Shown one piece after another: positions 1 to 8,400 of a DNA stretch of 23,460 nt. Both the position numbers and the translations under genes were made by a program. The stretch comes from CAYOHP01 sp964403795 [NCBI: uncultured bacterium]. Its GTDB lineage: Bacteria; Muiribacteriota; UBA6191; CAZXTJ01. How positions within the stretch are numbered: the stretch's first letter is position 1; each line of letters starts with the position of its first letter. The notes under the pieces are model-generated. The model saw only the letters and a list, made by a program, of their open reading frames with translations, did not search any database and was not told the DNA's origin. The DNA is taken from positions 1 through 23,460 of the forward strand of contig CAYOHP010000101.1 in assembly GCA_964403795.1 (NCBI GenBank), in the 5' to 3' direction.

Positions 1-11
1 GGCTCCCTCCG

Positions 12-73
12 GTCCGACCGGACGGGGTGGACCCTCTGCCGCGGTCCCGGGCCCGGGCCCGGGCCCGGGACCG
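12..73. repeat. GC-rich palindromes downstream of the PAS-like gene
   Basis: Positions 42-73 form a perfect 32-base palindrome built from alternating GGG/CCC triplets, closed by CGGTCCC and GGGACCG. It starts 4 bases beyond the stop codon of the minus-strand PAS-like gene, where a transcription-ending hairpin would lie. A smaller inverted repeat (GTCCG-AC-CGGAC) sits at 12-23. No T-run follows on the minus strand, so this is not a canonical intrinsic terminator; a U-less hairpin terminator or an mRNA 3'-end stabiliser is possible. The rest of positions 1-77 shows nothing else. Confidence 0.5.
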
Positions 74-77
74 GGTG

Positions 78-677
78 TCACCCCAACCGGTAGATCGCCA
101 GGCAGACGGGGCAGAGACCATGGGAGACCTCGGGTCTCGGTGGCTCCACGAGCTCAGGTACCCATTCCCAACCCTGTTCGTCGGCCCGGGCTGTGTTCCG
201 GCACTCGGCGCACTGCAGGATCCGACCACGGGAGTCCACATACCTCGCCGGGTCGAAGGGCATCGCCGGTCCTCGGGCGGGGTCATGGGGCTCGCGGACG
301 ACGAGAGTGTTGGTCACCAGCAGGATCGGAGTCTCCCCGAGGGTCTGCACATGGAGGTGGAACCGACGGAAGGTCCCGGCGGAGCTGCACTGGTAGTCGT
401 GGTCGAAGGGCGCGCCCGGGCGCACCGCGGCGAAGGCCCGCCGGTAGAAGGCGGCGAGGACGGGTTCGGAGACGGCGTCGAGGATCGAGGAACCCAGGAT
501 CCACCGGTCGAGCACCGCTTGCCCTCCGTTCTCCCGGGCGAATCGCACCCAGGCGCGGTTGTAGCCGGCCAGGGTCAGGTCGGATCGGACCAGGTAGACG
601 GTGCCCTCGGCGAGGTCGAAGTCCCGAATCCGGTCCGGTCCGAGCAGCACGGCGATATCGGGGGCGAGGAAGGCCAT
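78..677 (-). CDS. Small PAS-like sensor protein with C-terminal CxxC/CxxC tail
   Basis: A 199-residue soluble protein. Residues about 25-128 look like a PAS fold: the segment TVYLVRSDLTLAGYNRAW reads like the first PAS strands, where the protein compares a current state with W/F-rich core residues, and a long amphipathic region ends in a strand-rich FRRFHLHVQTLGETPILLV segment. The tail holds two cysteine pairs, C156-x2-C159 and C189-x2-C192, with WEWVPE and SHGLCPVC between and around them. This tail recalls the ends of many PAS or response-regulator proteins, where W...SHGxCPxC is common, and would suit a structural zinc. No kinase, cyclase or DNA-binding output domain is present, so any signalling would need a partner. 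The ATG at 677 is preferred over a TTG at 689; a TACCCT box (689-694, minus) lies 11 bases upstream of it. The PAS assignment is inference from sequence appearance. Confidence 0.7.
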   Translation of the reverse strand: MAFLAPDIAVLLGPDRIRDFDLAEGTVYLVRSDLTLAGYNRAWVRFARENGGQAVLDRWILGSSILDAVSEPVLAAFYRRAFAAVRPGAPFDHDYQCSSAGTFRRFHLHVQTLGETPILLVTNTLVVREPHDPARGPAMPFDPARYVDSRGRILQCAECRNTARADEQGWEWVPELVEPPRPEVSHGLCPVCLAIYRLG

Positions 678-810
678 TCCGGGAAGCAAGGGTACGCCCG
701 AGGGAGCGATCCGCGAAGGGCGGGATGTCGGCCGCGACCACCCGGTGCCGCTCCCGGAAGCCCGGGAGTTGGCACCGAAGCTGCATCGCTACTCGATCAC
801 GGACAACCCT

Positions 811-817
811 GGAGGTG
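811..817 (+). promoter_or_regulatory. Shine-Dalgarno site for the 825 gene
   Basis: GGAGGTG with 7 bases to the ATG. It decides the start at 825 and rejects the in-frame upstream extension. Confidence 0.75.
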
Positions 818-824
818 CCTGACG

Positions 825-1328
825 ATGTTCCCTCGATCCCTGGGCCGGGTTCCTGGTTCCCGAATGCTGGCGCTCACGGGCCTGCTCGTGCTGCTGGCGT
901 CCTCGACCCGGGCCGCCGGCATCCCCAAGCTGCTCCAGGGCATCCTCTCCAACGCCGACGACTTCGGCCGGATCATGAGCCGCCACGTCGACGACCTGGC
1001 CCCGGGGATCACCCGAGCCCGGGCCGCGTCCGGCTCGTCCAAGTCGGCCTCGAGCCGCCTCCTGCGGGCGTCGGCGACCGGGAATCCAGCCGCGGCCCGG
1101 GTCGCCGGCCGAGCCCCCGCGCGGGCCCCGGCCGCGGCTCCCGTCCCCCCGGACGCCCCCTCGTCGATCCCCGCCGTGAACTGGTTCCGCCAGGGCGGGC
1201 GCACCTCGCTCGTCGACGAGATCCGGCATTCGCATGGCCTGGGGCCACGCCCGGTACCCCGGGCACCGGTCCGCCCCGACGAGGACCCCGGGCAGGGGTT
1301 CTTCGACCTGATCGGGCGGGGTCGCTGA
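825..1328 (+). CDS. Small secreted protein of unknown function
   Basis: A 167-residue protein starting at ATG 825. A good ribosome binding site (GGAGGTG, 811-817) sits 7 bases upstream and fixes this start over the much longer open frame running in from position 27. The N-terminus is a classical signal peptide: basic residues (R4, R8, R13), a hydrophobic core LALTGLLVLLA, and a likely cleavage near SSTRAAG. The mature part begins with a short conserved-looking helical stretch (IPKLLQGILSNADDFGRIM), continues with an Ala/Pro/Arg-rich low-complexity middle, and ends in a motif-poor tail. I recognise no family. It diverges from the PAS-like gene and is followed after 172 bases by another secreted protein on the same strand. 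Confidence 0.7.
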   Translation: MFPRSLGRVPGSRMLALTGLLVLLASSTRAAGIPKLLQGILSNADDFGRIMSRHVDDLAPGITRARAASGSSKSASSRLLRASATGNPAAARVAGRAPARAPAAAPVPPDAPSSIPAVNWFRQGGRTSLVDEIRHSHGLGPRPVPRAPVRPDEDPGQGFFDLIGRGR

Positions 1329-1424
1329 GCTCCGGAGTCTCGCCCGCGGTCCTCCCTGGGATCCCGGAGACGACAGTTCCGGACACCACCCCGGGGAGGG
1401 TGGCGGGAGGCGACGGCCCCAGGC

Positions 1425-1430
1425 TAGGCT
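1425..1430 (+). promoter_or_regulatory. Possible -10 box (TAGGCT) for the 1501 gene
   Basis: GC-TAGGCT lies in the 172-base gap between 1328 and 1501 and matches the (G)CTA(C/G)NNT pattern seen upstream of other genes here. It would start a transcript near 1437 with a leader of about 64 bases carrying the GAGAGG ribosome binding site at 1486-1491. No clear -35 element is visible. Confidence 0.35.
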
Positions 1431-1500
1431 TCGCCGCCGTCGCAGGCATCGGGTCCCGGATCAGGCAGAGCCACCGGGATCGTCCGAGAGGTCCGCCGTC

Positions 1501-2430
1501 GTGTCGCGTCCGCCCACTGCCCTCCTCCTCCACGGCCTGCTCGCGCTCGGTCTGCTGGCCTCCCCGGCTCCCGCCCGGGACCCCCACGGCGGCCCGGTCG
1601 CCGAGGCCCGCGCGGTGCGTCGCCAGATCCTCGCCTCGCTCCACCGGGGCGACTGGCCGCCGCCCGGAAATCCCATCCTCGAGGTGCTGCGGGCCACGCT
1701 GGAGACCGCCGTCCAGCTCCCCTTCGAGGAGGGCTACAAGGTCCTCGAACGGGACCTCGCCCGGATCCTCGATCGCCCTCCCGCCCCGATCCACGTAGGG
1801 GTCCGTACGCCCCTGCGTGCCGCCCTGCTCGGCGCCCGCGAGGTGAGCACGTATCCGGGCGGGTTCCGGATCCTGGCCGAGACGATCCGGGTCTGCATCG
1901 AGGAGACCGCCGCCCTGGTCGGTCCCCGGCCCGCGGCCTTCCGGCGGATCCTGGCGCTGGGGCGGGAAGTGGCCGAGGGCCAGAGCGACCTCGATGCCTG
2001 GCTCACCCTGTACCGGTACCCCGAGGCCCTGGGCGACGAGCCGACCCTGCAGCCGCATCCCTATCTGGGTCTGGCCTGCATGGCGGCCCGCGACGGCAGC
2101 GTGCACGCCAGCTACGCCGACGGGCGGGCCATCCTGGTGAAGGCCTCGCTCGAACTGGAGGCGGCGAGCTGCGACCCGCGGGTCGCCTATCCCCGGACCG
2201 CGCTGCGCGCCGCCGGGGTGGCGTCGGCCCAGAAGGCCCGGTTCTGGACCCTGCTCCAGTTCGGCGACCACCTGCACCGCAGTCCGCTGGCGCACCCGAC
2301 CGACAAGGAGATCCTCGAGCGGGCGGTGCCCGGGGCCTGGGCCTCCCAGACCTTCGAGGAGGGGATCGCCCTGCTCGAGCCGGTCTTCCGCCAGATGCTG
2401 GTGGACGGCGAGGGGACGACGGTTCCGTAG
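1501..2430 (+). CDS. Secreted protein of unknown function
   Basis: A 309-residue protein with a GTG start, preceded by GAGAGG (1486-1491) at a spacing of 9 bases. Residues 1-25 form a signal peptide: R3, the hydrophobic run ALLLHGLLALGLLASPA, and cleavage near PAPA-RD. The mature protein appears largely helical. It has several R/L/E-rich amphipathic stretches and two cysteines in CIEETAA and ASCDP contexts. No catalytic signature, repeat or membrane segment is evident, and I recognise no family. It converges with the acyltransferase fusion gene, with only 10 bases between the stop codons, so a dedicated terminator cannot fit. Codon use matches its neighbours. The coding call is firm; the function is unknown. 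Confidence 0.75.
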   Translation: MSRPPTALLLHGLLALGLLASPAPARDPHGGPVAEARAVRRQILASLHRGDWPPPGNPILEVLRATLETAVQLPFEEGYKVLERDLARILDRPPAPIHVGVRTPLRAALLGAREVSTYPGGFRILAETIRVCIEETAALVGPRPAAFRRILALGREVAEGQSDLDAWLTLYRYPEALGDEPTLQPHPYLGLACMAARDGSVHASYADGRAILVKASLELEAASCDPRVAYPRTALRAAGVASAQKARFWTLLQFGDHLHRSPLAHPTDKEILERAVPGAWASQTFEEGIALLEPVFRQMLVDGEGTTVP

Positions 2431-2440
2431 ATGTCCGCCC

Positions 2441-4291
2441 TCAGGCCGGCGTCAGGTTCTTCTTGAAGCCGAGCTGGGCCTTGCCGGGCGCGTAGCCCAG
2501 GCGCCGGTAGAAGGCGTGGGCCCGCTCCCGCTCGACCCGGGACCGGACCCGCACCGTAGCGTGGCCGCGTTCCCGGGCCCAGACCTCGACCTCGGAGACC
2601 AGGCGCGCCCCGACCCCCCGGCTGCGGACCCGGTCGGTGACCACCAGCACCTCGATCTCGACCCAGGGGCCGACATCGACGGCCAGGCACTCGTGGGCGT
2701 GGACGTAGCCCACCACCTCGCCCTCCAACTCGGCCACCCGGAGCAGGTGGTCGGGGCGGCCCTGGATCACCAGGCGACGGGCCGCGGCCTCCTCGGGGGT
2801 GGCGGGGTATCCGAGCTCGGTCGAGAGCGCGGCCAGGGCCGCGGCGTCCTCGGGGAGGGTGGGACGCACCCTGGGCGAGGATGCGGCTCCTCCGGTGGCG
2901 ATGCCGACCGGTGCCGGGGTCGCAGGCGACCCGGGAGTCGGCAGGAGGTCGGCAGCCGGACCGGTCGAAGGCGCGGCTCCCGGCCTTCCCATGACGCGTT
3001 CGAGCCAGGCCACCGCGAAGTCGCGAAGCGGTGCGGCCTCGAAGGCATGGCACGGGGCCGGACCGATGGGAACGGCACGGCCGACGCCCGCGGCCAGGGC
3101 GTCCCGTCCGATGGCCCCGAAGTAGTCGTCGGGGAGACCGGGGGCGATGGCGGCGCTGGAGTCGAACTCCTCGAGCTCGAGTCGCTCCCGGACCTCGCCG
3201 CGGCGGACCACCATCGGGTAGCGATGGACCCGCTTGCCGGGGATGTCGGCCAGGTTCTCGGCGTGGTGGATCAGGGTGAGCGAATCGAGGGGCGCCCCCA
3301 GGAGCAGCACCTTGCCGCCCACCCGGCAGAGCTTGTCGAGCGGGCTCCCGGGACCCAGGCCGTAGCCGAGCGGGTGCTCGTCGGTGAGCCACTCGGCCCG
3401 GGCGCCGACCGCCGCGAAGCTGCCGTCGGGATGGCGGCTGCGGCGGGCGCCGGGCCAGGCCCGCACCACCTCGGCGAGCCAGCCGAAGCCGCGGCAGGCC
3501 GGGGTGCGCTCCGGGTCGTAGCCGGGCGCGTCCTCGAGATGGAGGCGGGTGCGCTCGGGGCTCCAGCGGGCCGAGTGATAGCTGGAGGCGTCCGAGCCCA
3601 CGTAGGCGAGCAGGGTCCCGGACGGGCCGACGGCTTCGAGCAGGGCCTCGACCAGCGCCTGGGGACCGCCCACCAGGTCGCCGAACGTGCCGATGGCGGC
3701 GTGCGCCATGACCGTGTCGCCGGCCTCCACGCCGAGCTCCCGGAGGCCCGCCTGCAGGTGGCGGCGGGCGACCGCGCCCTCGGGCCGGTCGAGCAGCAAC
3801 TGGTACTCGTAGACCCCCAGCCAGCGACCGAACTTGCGGCCCACCTCGCGGAGCGTCCCGACCCGGCGAAAGCCGAGCCGCTCGTGGAGATGCACGCTGG
3901 CGTCGCTGCCCTCGGCGATCCGCGACAGCAGGGTGTGGAGGCCGATCGCCCGGGCCTCGGCGATCAGCGCCTCGACCAGGACACGACCCAGGCCGCGACC
4001 CCGGTGGCGGTGGTCGACGTAGACCGAGACCTCGGCGGACCCCGCGTAGGCGCAGCGGTCCGACCAGGGAGAGAGCGAGGCCCAGCCGAGCACCTCGCCG
4101 GCCTCTTCGTGGACGAAGACCGGGTGCCGGTCTCCGTGGTGGGCGAGCCACGCTTCCTGCTCGGCCAGCGTCTTCTCGGTGGTGTCGAAGGTGGCGGTGG
4201 TGTGGACCACCGCATGGTTGTAGATGGCGGTGATGGCCGGGAGGTCGGCGGGCACGGCGCGACGGAGGCGAGGCGGATCGGTCGAGGTCAT
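2441..4291 (-). CDS. Triple acyltransferase fusion: PAT-like GNAT, AAC(3)-like, GNAT
   Basis: A 616-residue protein that joins three acyl-CoA-dependent acyltransferases. Residues about 8-168 resemble the phosphinothricin N-acetyltransferase group of GNATs: an LRRAVPADLPAITAIYN start, the acetyl-CoA loop HRGRGLG (96-102), and GFRRVGTLREVGRKFGRW. Residues about 175-436 resemble aminoglycoside N3-acetyltransferases (Antibiotic_NAT fold): GDTVMAHAAIG, GGPQALVEALLEAVGPSGTL, HPDGSFAAVGARA (287-299), the GPGSPLDKL segment, and LLLGAPLDSLTLIHHAE, which carries the family's His and Glu. A Pro/Ala-rich linker (about 437-473) leads to a second GNAT (about 474-612) with RSRGVG (557-561) and AHAFYRRLGY. 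Family members are normally single domains of about 165, 260 and 150 residues. The ATG at 4291 lies 32 bases behind the M28 peptidase stop, so the two genes are probably cotranscribed. Frame and codon use are continuous across all joints. The substrates are unknown; resistance to amino-group-bearing antibiotics is one possibility. Confidence 0.88.
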   Translation of the reverse strand: MTSTDPPRLRRAVPADLPAITAIYNHAVVHTTATFDTTEKTLAEQEAWLAHHGDRHPVFVHEEAGEVLGWASLSPWSDRCAYAGSAEVSVYVDHRHRGRGLGRVLVEALIAEARAIGLHTLLSRIAEGSDASVHLHERLGFRRVGTLREVGRKFGRWLGVYEYQLLLDRPEGAVARRHLQAGLRELGVEAGDTVMAHAAIGTFGDLVGGPQALVEALLEAVGPSGTLLAYVGSDASSYHSARWSPERTRLHLEDAPGYDPERTPACRGFGWLAEVVRAWPGARRSRHPDGSFAAVGARAEWLTDEHPLGYGLGPGSPLDKLCRVGGKVLLLGAPLDSLTLIHHAENLADIPGKRVHRYPMVVRRGEVRERLELEEFDSSAAIAPGLPDDYFGAIGRDALAAGVGRAVPIGPAPCHAFEAAPLRDFAVAWLERVMGRPGAAPSTGPAADLLPTPGSPATPAPVGIATGGAASSPRVRPTLPEDAAALAALSTELGYPATPEEAAARRLVIQGRPDHLLRVAELEGEVVGYVHAHECLAVDVGPWVEIEVLVVTDRVRSRGVGARLVSEVEVWARERGHATVRVRSRVERERAHAFYRRLGYAPGKAQLGFKKNLTPA

Positions 4292-4323
4292 GGACGCGAT
4301 CGCACGCTCGCAGTCCGGGGAAG

Positions 4324-5373
4324 TCAAGGGCGGGCGGTGCGATCGTCGGAGTCCCGGAGGGTCAGCACCTCGACGAGCGCGTCGACCAGGGACCTCACCA
4401 CCCGGGCGGAGGAGGCGAAGTCCAGGGTCCCAGGCAGGTCGGTGGGCCGGTGGTAGTGGGGATTCCGGAAGGGCCCGCCGTCGACCACCATGAGAGCGGG
4501 GTACCCGGAGCGCCAGAAGGACCAGTGGTCCGAGAGGTCGAGGCCTACCACCGGGAACGGCGAGGCGATGCCCTCGGAAGGGATGGTGGCGGTCCGGCGG
4601 AAGGCGCGGATCGAGGCGTGCACCCAGGCGCGCGAGGCGTGGTCGGCGACCATGGCCACGAAGTCGCCGCGGTCGGGATAGATGAGGCCCAGCGGCCAGG
4701 GGTACTCCTGGCTGCCGGGCGCGTCGGAGTAGTACCCGAGCATCTCGAGCGACCACATGCCGACGATGCGGTCGCCCCGGGCACGGCTCGCCTCGGCATG
4801 GACCCGGCTGCCCATGAGCTGGCCCTTGAAGAAGGGCGGCTCCTCGTTGGCGAAGGCCACCAGCCGCAGGGTGCGATCCGCTCCCGACCCGGCCATGGCC
4901 CGGGCGATGGCCAGCAGGCCCGCCACCCCGGAGGCGTTGTCGTCGGCCCCGGGCTGGTCGCCGCAGGTGTCGTAGTGGGCCCCCACCACCACGATCTCCC
5001 CGGGAGCCCGCCGTCCCGGCACCTCGGCCACCAGATTGGCGAAGGTCTGGCCGCGTCCTTCGAACGGTTCGCGCTGCGGCTCGAGGCCCCGGGCCCGGAA
5101 CTCGGCTTCGAGCCAGGCGAGCGTCCGCTCCAGGCTGCCCGGGCGCTCGAAGTGCCGGGGACCGATCTCCTCGGCGAGCACCCGGACGGTCCGCTCGAGA
5201 TCCTCCGCCACTGCGACCTCGCCCGGGTGCAGCGGCGGGCGGGGCCCCCGCCAGGACCGGCCCGGCATCCAGAGGATCCAGGCCGCCACCACCACCAGGG
5301 CGAGGACCGCCGCGGCCAGCAGGAGAGCCAACGCCTTCGCCGCCTTTCTCATGCCGATCGGGAGGAGGAGCAT
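4324..5373 (-). CDS. Membrane-anchored M28 family metallopeptidase
   Basis: A 349-residue zinc aminopeptidase-like protein. A short basic start followed by the hydrophobic segment 11-35 (AAKALALLLAAAVLALVVVA) forms an uncleaved anchor, so the catalytic domain should face outward. M28 di-zinc ligands are visible: GAHYDT (H133, D135), ADDNASG (D144), the catalytic/ligand pair NEE (E177, E178), SLEMLGYY (E210) and PHYHRPTD (H308). DLSDHWSFW (279-287) is also typical of the family. The length fits a stand-alone M28 domain plus anchor. The ATG at 5373 is preferred to the one at 5352 because TACGGT lies exactly 6 bases upstream on the minus strand, the spacing of a leaderless promoter; neither start has a Shine-Dalgarno site. 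It leads a likely two-gene operon with the acyltransferase fusion and diverges from kinase 1. It probably trims N-terminal residues of external peptides. Confidence 0.9.
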   Translation of the reverse strand: MLLLPIGMRKAAKALALLLAAAVLALVVVAAWILWMPGRSWRGPRPPLHPGEVAVAEDLERTVRVLAEEIGPRHFERPGSLERTLAWLEAEFRARGLEPQREPFEGRGQTFANLVAEVPGRRAPGEIVVVGAHYDTCGDQPGADDNASGVAGLLAIARAMAGSGADRTLRLVAFANEEPPFFKGQLMGSRVHAEASRARGDRIVGMWSLEMLGYYSDAPGSQEYPWPLGLIYPDRGDFVAMVADHASRAWVHASIRAFRRTATIPSEGIASPFPVVGLDLSDHWSFWRSGYPALMVVDGGPFRNPHYHRPTDLPGTLDFASSARVVRSLVDALVEVLTLRDSDDRTARP

Positions 5374-5379
5374 CCGGGA

Positions 5380-5385
5380 ACCGTA
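5380..5385 (-). promoter_or_regulatory. -10 box (TACGGT) of a leaderless promoter for the M28 peptidase
   Basis: TACGGT on the minus strand is followed by 6 bases and the ATG at 5373, so transcription would begin at the start codon itself. No obvious -35 hexamer is visible. Confidence 0.5.
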
Positions 5386-5398
5386 CCGCGGGAGCTGT

Positions 5399-5413
5399 CC
5401 CAGGAACCCTGGG
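5399..5413. promoter_or_regulatory. Inverted repeat between divergent promoters (candidate operator)
   Basis: CCCAGG-AAC-CCTGGG lies between the two outward-facing -10 boxes (5380-5385 minus; 5416-5421 plus), in the place where both -35 regions would fall. A dimeric repressor bound here could control the peptidase operon and the kinase together. A GC-rich inverted repeat of 6 bases can occur by chance. Confidence 0.4.
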
Positions 5414-5415
5414 GC

Positions 5416-5421
5416 TACTCT
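5416..5421 (+). promoter_or_regulatory. -10 box (TACTCT) of a leaderless promoter for kinase 1
   Basis: GGC-TACTCT is followed by 6 bases and a GTG at 5428. It matches the GCTACNNT elements before 8501 and 17107 and supports GTG 5428 as the start rather than ATG 5455. Confidence 0.55.
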
Positions 5422-5427
5422 CCGTGC

Positions 5428-8400
5428 GTGGAATCCTCGGACCCCGGCCAGGACATGGCTCCCGGCCTTCCCCCAGGACTGGCGGACCGCTACCGGCCCG
5501 AGCGCACCCTGGGGAAGGGCGGTTTCGGCACCGTGGTGCTGGCCGAGGACCGGAACCTCGGTCGCAAGGTGGCGATCAAGGTGCTGCGCGACCTCGGAGG
5601 CGACGCCCAGATCCGGGACCGGTTCCTCCGGGAGGCCAAGGTCACCGCCGGCCTGCAACACCCTGCGATCGTGCGGGTCTTCGACTACGGGATCGCGGGC
5701 GAGGTGCCCTACATCGTCTACGAGTACCTCTCCGGGACCGATCTGGGGCCGAGGGTGAAGGCCGGTCCGGTCGAGCCGGGCGAGGTGGCGCGGATCGGGA
5801 GGGTATTGGCCGAGGCGCTCTCGGTGGCCCACGCCCAGGGCGTCGTGCACCGCGACGTGAAGCCCGAGAACGTGCTGCTCCGGCCCGACGGGGAGCCGGT
5901 GCTCTGCGACTTCGGGGTGGCCCGCACCAGCTCGGAGGGGACCATGCTCACCGCCGAGGGCTTCGTACTCGGGACCCCGGCCTACATGGCCCCCGAGGCC
6001 CTGATGGGGCGACCGGCCGATCCGGCCTGCGACCAGTTCTCGCTGGGGGCGCTGCTCTACGAGCTGGCGACCGGGAAGCCGGTCTACGGCAGCCACAAGC
6101 CGGGCGAGATCCTGGGTCGGCTCTCGCCCGGGGTCGGACACGGGCTCGGACCCGGGCTCGGACCCGGGTTCGGGCACGCACCGGGCCTGCCCCGGGAACT
6201 CGCGACCGTGCTGGCCAGGGCCCTCTCGGAGCGGCCGGAGGACCGGTACCCGGACCTCGCCGCCATGCGCGACGGACTCTCCGAGGCGGTCCCGGTGACC
6301 GGTCCCCGCTCCCGGCCGGTGGTCGAGGCCACCGTGGCGCTGGGGCGAACCCTGGCGATCGCCGAACCGGTCGAGGGGGCGCGCACCGAAGTGCGGGGTG
6401 CCCCGGGAGGGAGCCCCGCCGGTCCGACGATGCGATCCCCGGGGCGGGCCGCCCGCAGGTTCGCCGGGGCGGGCCTGGCGGTCCTCGGCCTGGCCTGGGG
6501 ATGGTGGAGCGCACGGCCGGGTGCCCGACCCTCGGCCGGCGCACCGGGAACCGATGGACCGGGGATCGGGGAACCCGCGGGCCGATCCGGCGTCGACCCG
6601 GAGGACCTCGCCGGCCTGCGACGACGGATCGACCAGGAGCTGACCCGCCACGACATCCCACTGCCTCCTCCCTGGGCGCCCCGCGTCCGCAGCGGGTGTC
6701 AGCTCGCCCAGCGGATCGCCAAGCACGAGGTCGAGGGCGAGCTGTCGACCGTCGTCGAGAGCCTGCTCCGGGCCAGCAGCCGGATCCTGGCCGGCGATCC
6801 CCCGGGCGACAGGCCCGAGCCGGGGGACTCGCTCGCCAGGGCAGTCTCGCTCTCGCTGCACCTGCTCACCGAACTCGGGGAGGCCCGGGGCTTGGTGGAG
6901 GGCTCGCCCCACTTCTCGGTGGGCGGTGTGCAGCAGGTCGCCGAGCTGATCACCCGCTTGAACCAGGAAGAGGAGGAGGTGACGACGCGGCTCGGGGAGT
7001 TCCTGGTCGAGGCGGGTCCCGGACTCCGCAGGCTGGGGGATCGGTCGCTGGCGACCTGGGCCGCGGTGGTCCGGCACGCGGGATCCGAGACCCAGCGACG
7101 GGAAGCGGCCGAGTGGCTGGCGACCGGGCCCCTCGATCCGGCAGGGCCCGGGCTGGGACGGATCCTGGCCCGCCTCCAGCTCGAGGAGGCTGCCTACTTC
7201 ACGGCCGCCATGCCATGCCCCGAGTACTACGCGGCGTCCCGCCGCCTGCTCGCCGACCTGGCCCGCCACCAGCTCGAGGCCTCTCCCGGGGAAGTCCTCC
7301 CCATCCTGGCGCGGCTGTTCGAGCCGCTCCTCTCCGGAGCCCTCGACTGCCCCGAGACACCGGGATCGCTCCCGCGGCGCCAGGTCCTGGCGACCCTCAG
7401 GGCGGTCGTCGCCGCCGAGGCGCCCCTGGTGACACCCTTCCTCCCCCTGCAGAGATTCGCCCAGTGGCCCGAGGACGCCCGGAACGACCCCAGGCCGATG
7501 TCCATCCTGCTGGCGAACCCCTGGTACGGAGTCGCCCTGGCGCTGCGCACGAACCACCCGTTGCCTCCCCAGCCGGCACCCCCAGGGGCGAGCCTGGAAG
7601 CCAGCCTCCAGGCCGGCCGGACCCGGCTGGCGGCGGCGGTCGCAGCCCTCGACGGGAGCGGGCCTTCCGGGTCTGCCGAGCCGTGGACCCAGGTGCTCGA
7701 GGCCCTGGCACACCACGTCGCCGGGGTGGGACTGGCCGCGGTGGCCCGCGACCATACCCCGGAGGAGGATCTGGCGCTGCTGCGCCAGGTCCTGGCCGCG
7801 CTCCGTCGCCGGCTGGCGGGCCTCGACCCGTCCCAGGGGCGGTACCCGGCGCACCGGGCCGAGGCCCGCAAGGCGGCCTGGCGGATCGATCCCTTCTACC
7901 CGGGGGCGCCGGGGGAGCTCCTCCAGATCGAGGCCGAGCTGCTGGCCGCCTTCGACCATCCCCTCGCCCCGTTCTTCTCGTCCCGCATGGATGCGGCGCT
8001 CTCGCCGGGAGGCTGGGCGGTGGGCGACGAAGAGGTGGCCGAGGCCGGGAGGATCGTCTCCCGCCTCCACGACACCCCGGCGCTCGCCGCCAATCCGGGC
8101 TTCAACTGCGAGGAGCTGAAGCTCGACCGGCGCGGCCTGATCGACGCCGAGATCCTCAGCTTCGAGGGGCACCGGATGCTGGCGGGACTGGTCAGCTCCA
8201 CGGTGGCGGCGAGCGGGATCCGGGCGAGGCGCCTGGGGGTGGGAGTCCGCATGGCGACGGTCTGCGACCGGATGGACCCCCGGGACGTGGCGGGGATCCT
8301 CGAGGACCTGGTCGAGCTGCGCCGACTCGGGAGCGCCCAGCACCACCTCGGCTTCTCCGAGCTCTGCGAAGCGACCCGGAGGATGCCGGTGCCCGCCCGC

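Noticed and set aside
27-824. Upstream extension of the 825 gene, 266 codons longer
   Set aside because: It is antisense to the PAS-like gene, lacks a signal peptide, and a GGAGGTG site with a signal peptide marks ATG 825 as the start.
1330-1370. GC-rich inverted repeats after the 825 gene as a terminator
   Set aside because: The pairings (CTCCGGAG, GGGATCCC) are short palindromes with no stable single stem and no T-run.
2441-4291. Acyltransferase fusion as a horizontally acquired resistance island
   Set aside because: No integron, transposase, direct repeat or change in base composition is seen around it; it looks like a resident gene.
5352-5352. ATG 5352 as the start of the M28 peptidase
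   Set aside because: No ribosome binding site; the TACGGT box is placed for a leaderless start at 5373. The difference is 7 residues and remains uncertain.
5455-5457. ATG 5455 as the start of kinase 1
   Set aside because: The TACTCT box is 6 bases before GTG 5428, and the AGGA before the ATG is too close to work as a ribosome binding site.
4324-8346. Open frame of 1340 codons on the minus strand
   Set aside because: Only the part from 5373 down to 4324 has M28 features. The rest lies antisense to kinase 1 and is low-complexity Arg/Gly/Pro/Gln-rich sequence, as expected from a high-GC shadow frame.
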